Source: Rhodocyclaceae bacterium
GTDB taxonomy: Bacteria; Pseudomonadota; Gammaproteobacteria; Burkholderiales; Rhodocyclaceae
Length of the DNA: 61,626 nt
Assembly: GCA_026417115.1 (NCBI GenBank)
Contig: JAOADW010000029.1
Location: forward strand, 1 to 61,626
Direction: 5' to 3'
Made by a program: the position numbers and the translations under genes. The notes below the pieces were generated by a model. That model was not told the DNA's origin. It saw nothing but the letters and a program-made list of their open reading frames with translations, and did no database searches. Each line of letters begins with the position of its first letter. Position 1 is the stretch's first letter. Of this stretch, positions 28,668 to 38,681 are shown piece by piece.

Positions 28668-29140
28668 CTCACGAAAGCGAAACGCAATCCCGAAACAGAA
28701 ACCTGCGGCGTGCGCCTTAGTTCCCGCCATGCGCTACGCGTGAAAGCGGGGAAATGCGCATCCCCCTCGAAGTCGGCGTCGATTTCGGTAAGCTCCAAAC
28801 GCTGCGCGTAAGGAAGCGCCTGGGCATAGAGCTGTGCGCCGCCAATCACATAAGCAGTCTTGCCTGCCTCGACTTTGGCCAGGGCTTCCTCGAGCGTATG
28901 GGCAAGGCAAGCGCCGCTTGCGGCGTAGTCGCGCGCGCGCGTCACGACGATGTTTTGGCGGCGAGGCAAAGGGCGGAAGCGGCTGGGCAGCGATTCCCAT
29001 GTCTTGCGCCCCATGATCACCGCCTGATCCAACGTCAGCGCCTTGAAATGCGCGAGGTCCTCCGGCAAATGCCAAGGCAAGCGGTTTTCCTTTCCGATCA
29101 CGCCATTTCTCGCCACGGCGGCGATGATCACGACATCCAT
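28643..29140 (-). CDS. folA: Dihydrofolate reductase
   Basis: The 165-aa product has IIAAVARNGVIGKENRLPWHLPEDLAHFK, holding the active-site WHLPEDL at 23-29, IMGRKTWESLP for NADPH binding, and YVIGGAQLYAQAL. It regenerates tetrahydrofolate after ThyA. Its ATG overlaps the glgA 3' end by 13 bp. It is the last gene of the long minus-strand run, separated from thyA by the glycogen genes. Confidence 0.95.
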   Translation of the reverse strand: MDVVIIAAVARNGVIGKENRLPWHLPEDLAHFKALTLDQAVIMGRKTWESLPSRFRPLPRRQNIVVTRARDYAASGACLAHTLEEALAKVEAGKTAYVIGGAQLYAQALPYAQRLELTEIDADFEGDAHFPAFTRSAWRELRRTPQVSVSGLRFAFVSYVRTQST

Positions 29141-30600
29141 GGCGACTCGCCCAGCAATGCGCGAAACAGAGCTAGATAGCGGCGAGCTGGCGCATCCCAG
29201 CCATAGTCCCTGGACATGCCTACGCGTTGCAGTTGGCGATACCCCTCAGGCTCTTCGCGCCAAAGGCGCACGGCGCGCGTAAGCGCCGCAAGAATGGCCG
29301 TGGGGGAAGCCTCTGGGCAGACGAAGCCCGTGGCGAGCCCCGCCGCGATGTTCTCGGGCGTGGCATCGACGACGGTATCCGCCAAGCCGCCGACGGCAGT
29401 CACGATGGGCGGCGTGCCATAGGCCTGGCTATAGAGTTGGTTGAGCCCACAAGGTTCGAAGCGCGAGGGCATGAGAAAGAAATCCGCGCCCGCCTCGATG
29501 CGGTGTGCGAGTCGTTCGTCATAACCAATGGTGACACCCACATTGGCTGGATGTCTGAGCGCCAACGCGCGGAACGCCACTTCGATGGCTGCCTCGCCCG
29601 TTCCGAGCACGATGAGTTGCGCCGGCAATTCGACAATGTCTTCGCCGATCTGGGCGACGAGGTCATGGCCTTTCTGGTGGGTAAGGCGGCTGACGACGCC
29701 AACGAGAGGAACGTCCGCGCGCGAAGCCAGGCCATATTCGGCGCGCAGTGCTTCGGTATTTCGCCGCTTGTCGGCTAGCCGCTCGAGATCATAGGGGGTA
29801 TCGAGATAGACATCGCGCGCAGGATTCCAGATCTCGGTGTCAATGCCATTGACGATGCCGACGAGATCGGCCGCACGCGCGGCAAGCAATCCGCCCAGTC
29901 CCATTCCCCCCGCCTCGGTGGCGATCTCGCGTGCATAAGTGGGGCTGACAGTGACGAGCTTGTCCGCGTGCCGGATGCCCGCCTTGAGGAAAGAAATCTG
30001 ACCGTAGTATTCGACGCCGTCGATGTGCCAATCGCGGGCGAACAGCCCCAGTTCATCGAGATATTGGGGCGGGAAAACGCCCTGAAAGGCGAGATTGTGG
30101 ATCGCGAGCACGCTTTTCGCGCTCCCCGCAGGCTCATAGAAGCGCAAATAATAGGGGGCGAGCGCGGCTTGCCAGTCGTTGGCGAACAAGACATCGGGAC
30201 GCCAGGCCAGCGGCGAAGCCGGGCTGGCGAGGCGCGCAGCGAGGCGAGAAAGTAGCCCGAAGCGAAGATGATTGTCGAGCCAATCGCGGCCCTCCGGGCC
30301 CAGATAAGGATTGCCCGGCCGGTCGTAGTAGTCGGGACAGTCGAGCAGCCACACGCAGAGATTAGGCGCCAACGAGGCCTCATAGAGCTCGGCGGCTGCC
30401 ATTGCGCCGCCTAGGGAGGCAAAGCGCTCGAGAAAGCGCCCTGTGGCCTGTAGCGAGCGCAGCGCCGGGTAACGCGGCACAAGGATGCGTACGTCAATGC
30501 CCAAGCGCGCAAGCGCCGCCGGCAGCGCCCCTGCGACGTCGCCAAGCCCCCCCGTCTTGACCCAGGGCGCAATCTCCGAGGCGACGAACAAGAGTCTCAT
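29128..30600 (-). CDS. glgA: Glycogen synthase (ADP-glucose, GT5)
   Basis: The 490-aa product starts MRLLFVASEIAPWVKTGGLGDVAGALP; KTGGLGDV is the ADP-glucose-binding signature. VNGIDTEIWNP and MPSRFEPCGLNQLYSQAYGTPP complete the GT-B glucosyltransferase motifs. The start is fixed by an ATGA overlap with the pgi stop. It extends alpha-1,4-glucan from ADP-glucose made by GlgC in the same cluster. No branching enzyme gene is in the window. Confidence 0.96.
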   Translation of the reverse strand: MRLLFVASEIAPWVKTGGLGDVAGALPAALARLGIDVRILVPRYPALRSLQATGRFLERFASLGGAMAAAELYEASLAPNLCVWLLDCPDYYDRPGNPYLGPEGRDWLDNHLRFGLLSRLAARLASPASPLAWRPDVLFANDWQAALAPYYLRFYEPAGSAKSVLAIHNLAFQGVFPPQYLDELGLFARDWHIDGVEYYGQISFLKAGIRHADKLVTVSPTYAREIATEAGGMGLGGLLAARAADLVGIVNGIDTEIWNPARDVYLDTPYDLERLADKRRNTEALRAEYGLASRADVPLVGVVSRLTHQKGHDLVAQIGEDIVELPAQLIVLGTGEAAIEVAFRALALRHPANVGVTIGYDERLAHRIEAGADFFLMPSRFEPCGLNQLYSQAYGTPPIVTAVGGLADTVVDATPENIAAGLATGFVCPEASPTAILAALTRAVRLWREEPEGYRQLQRVGMSRDYGWDAPARRYLALFRALLGESPWMS

Positions 30601-32186
30601 TGCCGGCATGCCTCGAGGAGCCCAGCCGTCGAGGGATCCACCCCGCCGATCGGCGCCTTGCCCTCGAGCATCGGAAGCAGCCTCCCGGCGATTTCTTTGC
30701 CATATTCGACGCCCCACTGGTCGAAGGCGTTTATATGCCAGAGGCAACCCAGAACGAATACCTTGTGTTCATAGAGGGCGATCAATGCGCCAAGTTCGAA
30801 GGGATCGAGACGGGGCAGGAGCAGCGTCGTCGACGGCCGATTGCCTGGAAACGTCTTGTAAGGGGCAAGCGATGCCTGCGCGCCGGCCGCCGCGAGCTCG
30901 GCGCGCGCTTCGCTTTCGCTTTTGCCCCACATCAGCGCCGCGCTTTGCGCAAAGCAGTTGGCGAGCAGCTTTTCCTGATGGCCGGCAAGCGGAAAATCCG
31001 CTTTGCGCACGGCGATGAATTCGCACGCCGCGGAGAGCGTGCCCTGGTGTAGCAGCTGATAGAACGCATGCTGGCCATTGGTCCCGGGCTCGCCCCAGAC
31101 AATGGACTGCGTGGCATAGGCTGTCTCCTCGCCATCGCGATCGATGCGCTTGCCGAGACTTTCCATTTCCAATTGCTGCAAATAGCGTGGCAGAAGCCCT
31201 AGCGAGTGGCTGTAGGGCAGCACGGCGCGCGTGCAGATGCCCAAGAAATCGGTGTTCCAGAGATCGACGAAAGCGAGCAGCGCCGGCAAGTTTTCGTCCG
31301 GAGGGGTGGTAAAGAAATGTTCGTCCATCGCACGGGCGCCGGCGAGCATTTCGGCAAAGCGTTCATAGCCGATCGCCAGCGCAAGCGGCAAACCGATGGC
31401 CGACCACAGTGAGAAGCGCCCGCCAACCCATTCCCAGAAAGCGAACGCGTGGGCCGGATCGATGCCAAAGGCCGCCACCTTGTCGAGCGCCGTCGAAACG
31501 GCGACGAAATGTCGGGCAACGGCCGCCTCATTGAGCGCGCTGGCGAGCCATGCGCGCGCGCTCAGGGCGTTTTGCATCGTCTCTTGTGTCGTGAAGGTCT
31601 TGCTGGCGACGATGAACAGCGTATGCTCTGGACGCAGCGACGCCAGCGTCGTGGCAAGATCGGCGCCATCGACGTTCGCCACATAATGCACGCGCAGATG
31701 CGGCAGCCGATAGGCGGCGAGCGCCTGGGTGGCCATGCGTGGGCCGAGGTCGGAACCGCCGATGCCGATGTTGACGACATCGGTGATCGGCTCTCCGGTA
31801 GCCCCCCGCCAACGGCCCGCATGCACGTCCGCACAAAACGCCCGCATCTTCGCGAGCACAGCCGCGACTTCGGCTCTCGGCTGCGCCTCCCGCAGCGCAA
31901 TGTGCAAGACGGCGCGGCCCTCGGTGTGATTGATCGTTTCTCCCGCGCGCATGCGCGCTATCCAGCCGGGAACGTCGGCTTGCGACCAAAGCTCGCCACA
32001 GAAGGCGAGAATGCGCGCATCGAGCCGCTGCTTCGAGAGATCGAGCAGCCAATCGCGCCAGCGGCGGGAAAGGCGTGAAAAACGCGCGGGGTCATGTGCG
32101 AACGCCTCGCGCAGCGTCAGCGCCTGCCATCGTTCCGCTTCGCGGCCGAGTTCCTGCCAAGCAGGAGAGGAGAGGATCGGATTCAT
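30597..32186 (-). CDS. pgi: Glucose-6-phosphate isomerase
   Basis: The 529-aa product has VNIGIGGSDLGPRMATQAL, VASKTFTTQETMQNA, GEPGTNGQHAFYQLLHQGT (catalytic glutamate and histidine) and the C-terminal FDQWGVEYGKEIA. It links fructose-6-phosphate, the product of FBPA/P action, with glucose-6-phosphate for glycogen. It is coupled with glgA by ATGA and starts 7 bp after the glgP stop. Confidence 0.96.
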   Translation of the reverse strand: MNPILSSPAWQELGREAERWQALTLREAFAHDPARFSRLSRRWRDWLLDLSKQRLDARILAFCGELWSQADVPGWIARMRAGETINHTEGRAVLHIALREAQPRAEVAAVLAKMRAFCADVHAGRWRGATGEPITDVVNIGIGGSDLGPRMATQALAAYRLPHLRVHYVANVDGADLATTLASLRPEHTLFIVASKTFTTQETMQNALSARAWLASALNEAAVARHFVAVSTALDKVAAFGIDPAHAFAFWEWVGGRFSLWSAIGLPLALAIGYERFAEMLAGARAMDEHFFTTPPDENLPALLAFVDLWNTDFLGICTRAVLPYSHSLGLLPRYLQQLEMESLGKRIDRDGEETAYATQSIVWGEPGTNGQHAFYQLLHQGTLSAACEFIAVRKADFPLAGHQEKLLANCFAQSAALMWGKSESEARAELAAAGAQASLAPYKTFPGNRPSTTLLLPRLDPFELGALIALYEHKVFVLGCLWHINAFDQWGVEYGKEIAGRLLPMLEGKAPIGGVDPSTAGLLEACRQ

Positions 32187-32193
32187 GCGTCTT

Positions 32194-34755
32194 TCATAGC
32201 CAAAGCATCATACCCATTTCGAAGGGATGCGTGAGCAAATCGTGATGAGGGTAGACGCGGATGCGATAATCGAGCTTGCCGCAGACATCGGGGACAAAAT
32301 GGATGCGATAGCGCGCTTCCCCCGTTTCCATGACATCGACGTATTCAAGGAACAATCGTCGCGGCGGCTTCGAATGCACGCCAGCAGTGGGGCGCATCAA
32401 CAACATTTCCACCGCCAGGTCGTCGGGATCGAGCCCGCCCAGACGTACGGCCACCTCGATATCCATGCTTTCGCCGAAGGGAAGGCGTTTCTTGGGCTCG
32501 TCGAGGCGACGAATCGCGACGGATGACCAAGCGCGGCGTACCTTTTCCTTCCACTCGGCCAACTTTCGCGCGGCGGCGAAGCCCTCCGCGCTTTTCAGGC
32601 GCCACTGCCTGTCGGCAGGTGCATAGTAATGTGCGATATATTCGCTCAGCATGCGCTGGGAATTGAAACGCGGGGTGATCGTCGCCATCGAGCGCTTGGC
32701 CATCGCCACCCAGCCTGGCGAATACCCCATCGGGCCGCGCGCGTAGTAAAGCGGGATTACCTTGTCCTGCAGGGTCTCATAAAGCGAGCGCGCCTCTTCG
32801 CGGTCGCTGCGCTCCTGGTCATAGACATTGGACGCCGGCTTGATGGCCCAGCCATTCGCGCCTTCGGGCGTCTCCATGAACCCTTCGCCCCACCAGCCGT
32901 CGAGCACGGATAGGTTGATCACTCCATTGATCGCCGCCTTCATGCCCGAGGTGCCTGACGCCTCGAGCGGATAAATCGGATTGTTGAGCCAGACATCGAC
33001 GCCGGAGACAAGGCGCCGCGCCAGCCGCAGATCATAGCCTTCCACGAGCAGGAAATGCCCCTCGAATTCGGGCAGTTGGGAGATCTCATGAATGCGGCGA
33101 ATGAGCTCCTGGCCGGGCTGATCAGCCGGATGCGCCTTGCCCGCGATGATGAAGAGAACGGGACGCTCGGGATCGCAGATGATGCGCCGCAGGCGCTCTG
33201 GATCGCGGAAGAGCAGCGTGGCCCGCTTGTAGGTCGCAAAGCGACGCGCAAAGCCGATGGTCAGGACATTGGGATTTTCCGGATCGGCGAGGCGCAAGAG
33301 TCGGTCGATGTGGGCTTGCGAATACTGGTTGCGCGTCATCTGCTGGGTGATGCGATAGCGCACCAAATGCAGCATCTGCGCCTTGATCGACTGCCGAACG
33401 CTCCAAAACGTGTGGTCGGGAATGTTCTTCACCTCCCGCCAGCAGGACTCGTCGGTGAGCCGCTGGCGCCAGGCGGGACCAAGCACGCGGTCGAAGGTGT
33501 CATGCCAGAGATCGGAAAGAAAAGTCGGCACATGCACCCCATTGGTCACGTAGCCGATCGGATTTTCCGCAGGCTCCACTTGGGGCCAGAGCGCTGCGCA
33601 GATTTCCGAGGAGACGCGGCCATGGATGCGCGAAACCCCATTCTGGAAGCGCGATCCGCGAATCGCCAAGGCCGTCATGTTGAATTCCGGATCGTTGTCG
33701 ATGCGTCCGAGCGCGAGCAATGCGCCGATTTCGCAGCCCATGTCATGACAACACTCCTCGAAATAACGGCGGATCATCTCCTCGGAGAAATGATCGTGCC
33801 CCGCCGGCACCGGCGTATGCGTCGTGAAAACCGTATTGCTGGCCACGGCTTCCAAGGCGGTGGCGAAGTCGAGGCCTTGCATGATCAATTCGCGCATGCG
33901 CTCGAGCACCAAGAACGCCGCATGTCCCTCGTTGATGTGCCAGACCGTTGGCTTGACGCCCATGGCGGCGAGCGCCCGCACCCCCCCCATGCCCAACACG
34001 ATCTCTTGTTCGATGCGCGTGGTGCGGTCGCCGCCATAGAGGCGGTGGGCGATGTCGCGATCATGCGGCGAGTTTTCCGGCACATCGGTGTCGAGCAGAT
34101 ACAGGGTCACGAGGCCGACGCGCGCACTCCATACCTTGACGCTTACCTCGCGTCCCGGCAAACGCACTTTCACGTGCAGCTCGGAACCATCGGCAAGCCG
34201 CACGGGCGAAACCGGCAAATCGTCAAAGTCGGCGTCGTTGTAAAGCGCATGCTGACGCCCCTCGCCATCGATGGTCTGCAAGAAATAGCCTTGCCGATAG
34301 AGAAGGCCCACGCCAACGAAAGGTAGCCGCATATCGCTTGCCGTCTTGCAATGGTCGCCGGCGAGGATGCCGAGACCGCCGGAATAGATCGGCAAGCTTT
34401 CGTGGAAACCGAACTCGGCGCAGAAGTAGGCGACCAACCCCCCTTCGTCGAGATGGGGGCCATGCTCGCGGCCCACGCTCTCATGGTAGGTGTCATAGGC
34501 GGAGAGGACGCGGGCAAGCGCTCCAAGGAATACCGGATCGGCCGCCGCCTCTTCGAGACGTTTTTGATCGACGCGCTTGAGAAACGCCTTTGGGCTATGG
34601 CCGACGGCGCCCCAGAGCTTCTGCCCCAACCGCGCGAACAGGCTGCGGGTGGGCCGATCCCAGCTATACCAGAGATTGTTGGCGAGTTCTTCGAGGCGCG
34701 AAAGCCGTGCGGGCAGTTGCGGATTGATTTCGAGTTGATAAAGGGTGCCTGGCAT
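32194..34755 (-). CDS. glgP: Alpha-glucan (glycogen) phosphorylase, GT35
   Basis: The 853-aa product releases glucose-1-phosphate from alpha-glucan. The N-terminal domain (ELANNLWYSWDRPTRSLFARL, DUF3417-like) and GLGILAGDHCKTASD mark the bacterial short alpha-glucan phosphorylase group. TVWHINEGHAAFLVLER is conserved. The PLP lysine lies in EASGTSGMKAAINGVINLSV. It lies between glgC and pgi in the glycogen cluster, so synthesis and breakdown are encoded together. Confidence 0.95.
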   Translation of the reverse strand: MPGTLYQLEINPQLPARLSRLEELANNLWYSWDRPTRSLFARLGQKLWGAVGHSPKAFLKRVDQKRLEEAAADPVFLGALARVLSAYDTYHESVGREHGPHLDEGGLVAYFCAEFGFHESLPIYSGGLGILAGDHCKTASDMRLPFVGVGLLYRQGYFLQTIDGEGRQHALYNDADFDDLPVSPVRLADGSELHVKVRLPGREVSVKVWSARVGLVTLYLLDTDVPENSPHDRDIAHRLYGGDRTTRIEQEIVLGMGGVRALAAMGVKPTVWHINEGHAAFLVLERMRELIMQGLDFATALEAVASNTVFTTHTPVPAGHDHFSEEMIRRYFEECCHDMGCEIGALLALGRIDNDPEFNMTALAIRGSRFQNGVSRIHGRVSSEICAALWPQVEPAENPIGYVTNGVHVPTFLSDLWHDTFDRVLGPAWRQRLTDESCWREVKNIPDHTFWSVRQSIKAQMLHLVRYRITQQMTRNQYSQAHIDRLLRLADPENPNVLTIGFARRFATYKRATLLFRDPERLRRIICDPERPVLFIIAGKAHPADQPGQELIRRIHEISQLPEFEGHFLLVEGYDLRLARRLVSGVDVWLNNPIYPLEASGTSGMKAAINGVINLSVLDGWWGEGFMETPEGANGWAIKPASNVYDQERSDREEARSLYETLQDKVIPLYYARGPMGYSPGWVAMAKRSMATITPRFNSQRMLSEYIAHYYAPADRQWRLKSAEGFAAARKLAEWKEKVRRAWSSVAIRRLDEPKKRLPFGESMDIEVAVRLGGLDPDDLAVEMLLMRPTAGVHSKPPRRLFLEYVDVMETGEARYRIHFVPDVCGKLDYRIRVYPHHDLLTHPFEMGMMLWL

Positions 34756-34831
34756 GGATCAAGCAAGCGCGAAAAAGGAAAAAAAGAATGTCTCAGCGCC
34801 CTTTTGCATGCGCGCGAGCGCCTTTGGGATT

Positions 34832-36154
34832 CTACGCAGAACGAGGCAGCGGCGGATGGTGGATGTTTTGGCCCAACATCTCGGGGGTCACGAGCACGAT
34901 GCCCTTGTCGGTGACGCGAAAGCGTCGACGATCGGCGTCGAGATCGAAACCGATTTCCATGCCGTCAGGGATCTTGCAGTTTTTATCGATGACGGCGCGT
35001 CGAATCTTCGCATGGCGGCCGATATCGACGTTGGGGAGGATCACCGAATCCTCCACGCTCGCCCAGCTATGCACGAACACGCGCGAAAAGAGCAGTGAGC
35101 GGCGCACGAGGGCGCCGCTGATGATGTCCCCTCCGGAGACGAGCGAATCGATCGCCATGCCGCGCCGCCCCTCGTCGTCGAAGACGAATTTAGCCGGCGG
35201 CAGCTGTTCCTGATAGGTCCAGATCGGCCACTCTTGGTCATAAAGATTGAGTTCCGGCGTGACCTTCGTCAATTCGATGTTGGCTTCCCAGTAGGCATCG
35301 ATGGTGCCGACATCGCGCCAATAGGGCGTGCCGCCTTTCGGCATGCCGACGCAGCTGGTGGCAAAGTCATGGGCGAAGACGCGATGATGGGCGACGCAAT
35401 GAGGGATCACGTCCTTGCCAAAATCATGGCTTGAGGCCGGATTCGCGGCATCGCGTTCGAGCTGCTCGTAAAGGAATTCAGCGGTAAAGACATAGATGCC
35501 CATGCTCACGAGCGAGCGCTCGGGCCTGTTGGGGAGGGCGGGCGGGTTCTCGGGCTTTTCGAAGAAATCGATCACCCGGCCCTGCTCATCCACCTGCATG
35601 ACGCCAAAGGCAGAAGCATCCTTGCGCGGCACCTCGATGCAGGCGATCGAAAGATCGGCGCCCCGCTGCACGTGTTCGGCGAGCAGCTTGCCATAGTCCA
35701 TCTTGTAGATGTGATCGCCGGCGAGTACGAGCACATATTTGGGCTCATTGCGGCGCATCAGATCGAGGTTCTGATAGACCGCATTGGCCGTGCCCAGATA
35801 CCATTCCTCACCGAGCTGCTGCTGCGCCGGCAAGAGATCGATGGCCTCGCGGAAGCGCCCATCGAGAAAGCTCCAACCGCGCTGCAGATGGCGGATCAAG
35901 CTCTGCGCCTTATATTGGGTCGCCACCCCGATGCGGCGAATCCCCGAATTGACGCAGTTGGAAAGCGTGAAATCGATGATGCGGAACTTGCCGCCGAAAG
36001 GCACCGCCGGCTTGGCGCGCCAATCGGTGAGCTCCTTGAGGCGACTGCCCCGTCCGCCCGCCAAGACGAACGCGATGGTATGACGCGTGAGCTGGCTGAC
36101 GAAGCGACCCGCCCCCCCCGTATAGGGATCGGTTGGTTGTGTTTCCTGCCGCAT
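34832..36154 (-). CDS. glgC: Glucose-1-phosphate adenylyltransferase (ADP-glucose pyrophosphorylase)
   Basis: The 440-aa product makes ADP-glucose, the committed step to glycogen. [20 protein letters not shown] is the nucleotide-binding signature, followed by [35 protein letters not shown] and [12 protein letters not shown]. The C-terminal left-handed beta-helix carries [20 protein letters not shown]. Start taken at MRQETQ, with AGGGAG six bases upstream. This enzyme is usually allosterically controlled by glycolytic intermediates; that is family knowledge. Confidence 0.95.
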   Translation of the reverse strand: MRQETQPTDPYTGGAGRFVSQLTRHTIAFVLAGGRGSRLKELTDWRAKPAVPFGGKFRIIDFTLSNCVNSGIRRIGVATQYKAQSLIRHLQRGWSFLDGRFREAIDLLPAQQQLGEEWYLGTANAVYQNLDLMRRNEPKYVLVLAGDHIYKMDYGKLLAEHVQRGADLSIACIEVPRKDASAFGVMQVDEQGRVIDFFEKPENPPALPNRPERSLVSMGIYVFTAEFLYEQLERDAANPASSHDFGKDVIPHCVAHHRVFAHDFATSCVGMPKGGTPYWRDVGTIDAYWEANIELTKVTPELNLYDQEWPIWTYQEQLPPAKFVFDDEGRRGMAIDSLVSGGDIISGALVRRSLLFSRVFVHSWASVEDSVILPNVDIGRHAKIRRAVIDKNCKIPDGMEIGFDLDADRRRFRVTDKGIVLVTPEMLGQNIHHPPLPRSA

Positions 36155-36228
36155 GACAACTCCCTGTGGTCGATGACACACCCGCCTTTTGTCGTCGTCT
36201 CCCTCTGGCGGGCGGGAGTGCAGAGCGA

Positions 36229-36555
36229 TTATGCCCCAAGTTTCCCTTCGGCGATCAAACGCTCGATTTCCGCTTCGGCCTCGACCCAATCCTGAAGCGG
36301 ATCGCCACAGAACCCCTTGCGCTCGGCGATGTAATAGGCCGCCACTTCGATGTAATGGCGTTTTTGCTCGGGACTCACAGAAACGCGCGCGCCTTCCTCA
36401 CTTGGAGATTCCTTTCTCACTCGGCTGGAACGGGGCTTCGTCACGGCGGCCGTCTTTTCGCTTTTCTCGACCGCCTGCGCCTCTTGGGGCGCTTTTTTGC
36501 GCACTTTTTTCTCGACTGTAGTCTTGGGTGCCGCAGATTTCGCAGTCGATGCCAT
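36229..36555 (-). CDS. DUF2934 family protein with basic N-terminal tail
   Basis: The 108-aa product has a Lys/Ala/Thr-rich, probably disordered first half and a C-terminal DUF2934 segment ([16 protein letters not shown], then [18 protein letters not shown]). GAGGAG ends seven bases before the ATG. The family function is not known to me. Here it opens the glycogen cluster, directly upstream of glgC, which suggests a link to storage metabolism. Confidence 0.75.
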   Translation of the reverse strand: MASTAKSAAPKTTVEKKVRKKAPQEAQAVEKSEKTAAVTKPRSSRVRKESPSEEGARVSVSPEQKRHYIEVAAYYIAERKGFCGDPLQDWVEAEAEIERLIAEGKLGA

Positions 36556-36619
36556 CGTCACTCCTCCTCTTGGCTGATGATCTCCAAATTTATTTATAGT
36601 ATCTTTTTGTGACGCCTTC

Positions 36620-36633
36620 TTGACCTTTGTCAA
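36620..36633. promoter_or_regulatory. Inverted repeat in the AT-rich leader of the glycogen cluster
   Basis: TTGAC and GTCAA form a 5-bp inverted repeat with a 4-bp spacer. On the minus strand the left arm with the next base reads as a perfect -35 TTGACA. A TATAAA (36593-36598) lies further downstream, but the distance is too long for one promoter. The 36586-36608 stretch is the most AT-rich here and probably carries the promoter for the DUF2934-glgC genes. Confidence 0.35.
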
Positions 36634-36734
36634 CAGACATCCACCCTCGACGCCGCGCATCCTGCCGGCGTTTTCCGCTTGCACAAAGCGCCTTGCTACG
36701 GCCTCGCCAGCCCTAAGAGCAGACAAAAAAGGCG

Positions 36735-37529
36735 TCACACCGCCACGGGCGCGGGGATATGGGGATGCGGGTCATAGCCTTCGAGCGTGAAATCTTCATA
36801 ACGGAAGGCGAAGAGGTCCTTGACGTCGGGATTGAGTCGCATCCGCGGCAAGGGACGCGGCGCGCGCGTAAGCTGCAAGCGCGCCTGCTCGAAGTGATTG
36901 GCATAGAGGTGAGCGTCTCCCAGCGTATGGATGAATTCGCCGGGCTGCAGCCCACAGACCTGCGCCACCATCATCGTCAGCAATGCATAGGAAGCGATGT
37001 TGAAGGGCACGCCAAGAAAGATGTCGGCGCTTCTTTGGTAGAGCTGACAAGAAAGCCGACCATCCGCGACATAGAACTGGAATAACGCATGACAGGGCGG
37101 CAGAGCCATTTTCGGCACATCGGCGGGATTCCAAGCGGTCACGAGGTGGCGGCGGGAGTCGGGGTCCTTTTTCAATCCTTCGATGAGCAAAGCGATCTGG
37201 TCGATCTCTCCCCCCTCGGGCGTGCGCCAATGTCGCCACTGATGTCCATAAACGGGGCCGAGATCGCCCTTCTCATCGGCCCATTCATCCCAGATCGAGA
37301 CACCGTTTTCCTTCAGATAGCGAATATTGGTTTCGCCGCGCAAAAACCACAAAAGCTCATGGATGATCGATTTGACATGGAGTTTTTTGGTGGTCAGGAG
37401 CGGAAAACCCTCAGCCAAATCGAAACGCATTTGCCAGCCGAAGATCGAGCGCGTGCCCACGCCCGTGCGATCGGCTTTATCCACGCCGTGCTCGAGCACA
37501 TAGCGCATCAGTTCGAGGTATTGACGCAT
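36735..37529 (-). CDS. thyA: Thymidylate synthase
   Basis: The 264-aa product equals E. coli ThyA in length. It has [31 protein letters not shown], the nucleophilic cysteine C146 in [14 protein letters not shown], and [18 protein letters not shown]. It methylates dUMP, with folA and dcd also in this window. The start at [15 protein letters not shown] agrees with the family; an upstream in-frame ATG would add 12 unrelated residues. Confidence 0.96.
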   Translation of the reverse strand: MRQYLELMRYVLEHGVDKADRTGVGTRSIFGWQMRFDLAEGFPLLTTKKLHVKSIIHELLWFLRGETNIRYLKENGVSIWDEWADEKGDLGPVYGHQWRHWRTPEGGEIDQIALLIEGLKKDPDSRRHLVTAWNPADVPKMALPPCHALFQFYVADGRLSCQLYQRSADIFLGVPFNIASYALLTMMVAQVCGLQPGEFIHTLGDAHLYANHFEQARLQLTRAPRPLPRMRLNPDVKDLFAFRYEDFTLEGYDPHPHIPAPVAV

Positions 37530-37561
37530 GATGAATGCCTTGAAGTATCGCCGATGGACAG

Positions 37562-38167
37562 TCACGCCAGCCGGCGTACGGATTTTGGCCGGAAAGCCGC
37601 GACGACATCAGCATGGGTGTCTACATAAGGGCCGCCAATCAATTCGAGACAATAGGGAACGGCGGCAAAGACGCCGGCGACGACGGTGCGCCCGGCGGCA
37701 TCTTTGACGCCTTCGAGGGTCTCGCGGATCGATTTGGGTTGGCCAGGTAGATTGAGGATCAAGCTCGCGCCTTTGTCGTGGTAACGGATCGCGCCCACCT
37801 GCCGGGAAAGGATCGCCGTCGGCACGAAGTGCAGGGAAACCTGACGCATCTGCTCGCCGAAGCCCGGCAGCTCGCGATGCGCAACGGCCAAGGTCGCATC
37901 GGGCGTCACATCACGCCGCGCCGGGCCCGTGCCGCCCGTGGTGAGCACCAAATGGCAACCCAGGTGATCGCAGAGCTCGATCAGGGTCGCCTCGATCAGC
38001 GCACGCTCATCGGGTATCAGGCGTTTTTCCAAGCGCCAGGGCGTGGCCAGCGCGCGCGCAAGCCACTCCTCGAGCGCAGGCAGCCCCTTGTCCTCATACA
38101 CGCCGCTCGAGGCGCGATCGGAGACCGAGACGGCGCCGATCAGCAAGGTTTGCTCAGCCATCGGCAT
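37562..38167 (-). CDS. mogA: Molybdopterin adenylyltransferase (MogA-like)
   Basis: The 201-aa product has the MogA/MoeA-type motif [18 protein letters not shown], an N-terminal [19 protein letters not shown] and [17 protein letters not shown]. It adenylates molybdopterin before molybdenum insertion. Starts at 38167 and 38161 both overlap the yjgA stop region; 38167 is used. No other molybdenum cofactor genes except moeB (47731) are in the window. Confidence 0.9.
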   Translation of the reverse strand: MPMAEQTLLIGAVSVSDRASSGVYEDKGLPALEEWLARALATPWRLEKRLIPDERALIEATLIELCDHLGCHLVLTTGGTGPARRDVTPDATLAVAHRELPGFGEQMRQVSLHFVPTAILSRQVGAIRYHDKGASLILNLPGQPKSIRETLEGVKDAAGRTVVAGVFAAVPYCLELIGGPYVDTHADVVAAFRPKSVRRLA

Positions 38168-38681
38168 GCTCCATCAACAAGCGAAACAACGCGCGATAGG
38201 CGCGCGGCGGTTTGGCTTGCGCCCTCTCCAACAAGGCCTCGCGGCGCAGACGCAAGAGTTTGGCCCGCTCAATACGCGGCTGCCGCGCGGCGATTTCGTC
38301 GATGACCTTTTCGTCGGCCAACAAACGCTCTCGCAGACGCTCGACGGATTGGTGGCGCGCAATCGAGTAGGCGGAAGCTCCCCTTGCCTCGTCAAGCGCC
38401 GCGGCAATCGCCTCCGCGTCGAGTGTGCGCATCAGCCGGCCGATATACTGAAGTTGCCGGCGGCGTGCTTCGCGCGCACGAAAGCGGCGCGCGTCATGGA
38501 CGGCTTGCGCCAACGCCTCGGGCAGCTCGAGGCGCGCCAGCACCGCCTCGGGAAGATCGACGAGCGCTTCGCCCAATGCCTGGAGGGCATGCATTGCGCG
38601 CTTTCGTGCGCTCTTGCTTGGCCTTTCGTCGAGCTCGCTCACGGTATGATTATAGCCTTGCGATTTTTCGTGTTCGCCCAT
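38154..38681 (-). CDS. yjgA: Ribosome-associated protein YjgA/DarP (DUF615)
   Basis: The 175-aa helical, Arg/Ala-rich product has SKSARKRAMHALQALGEALV, RREARRRQLQYIGRLMR-like sequence (REARRRQLQYIGRLMR) and the C-terminal [11 protein letters not shown] typical of DUF615. Family members act in late 50S ribosome assembly. The start overlaps the pmbA start by two bases in a CATG palindrome, so the two divergent promoters must lie inside each other's coding regions. Confidence 0.9.
   Translation of the reverse strand: MGEHEKSQGYNHTVSELDERPSKSARKRAMHALQALGEALVDLPEAVLARLELPEALAQAVHDARRFRAREARRRQLQYIGRLMRTLDAEAIAAALDEARGASAYSIARHQSVERLRERLLADEKVIDEIAARQPRIERAKLLRLRREALLERAQAKPPRAYRALFRLLMEHADG

Noticed and set aside
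27432..28730. Minus-strand frame of 432 codons opposite the basic amino acid decarboxylase
   Set aside because: Antisense shadow of a clear PLP enzyme; no domain seen.
33055..34326. Plus-strand frame of 423 codons inside glgP
   Set aside because: Antisense shadow; composition and lack of a ribosome site argue against coding, and GlgP motifs are continuous on the other strand.
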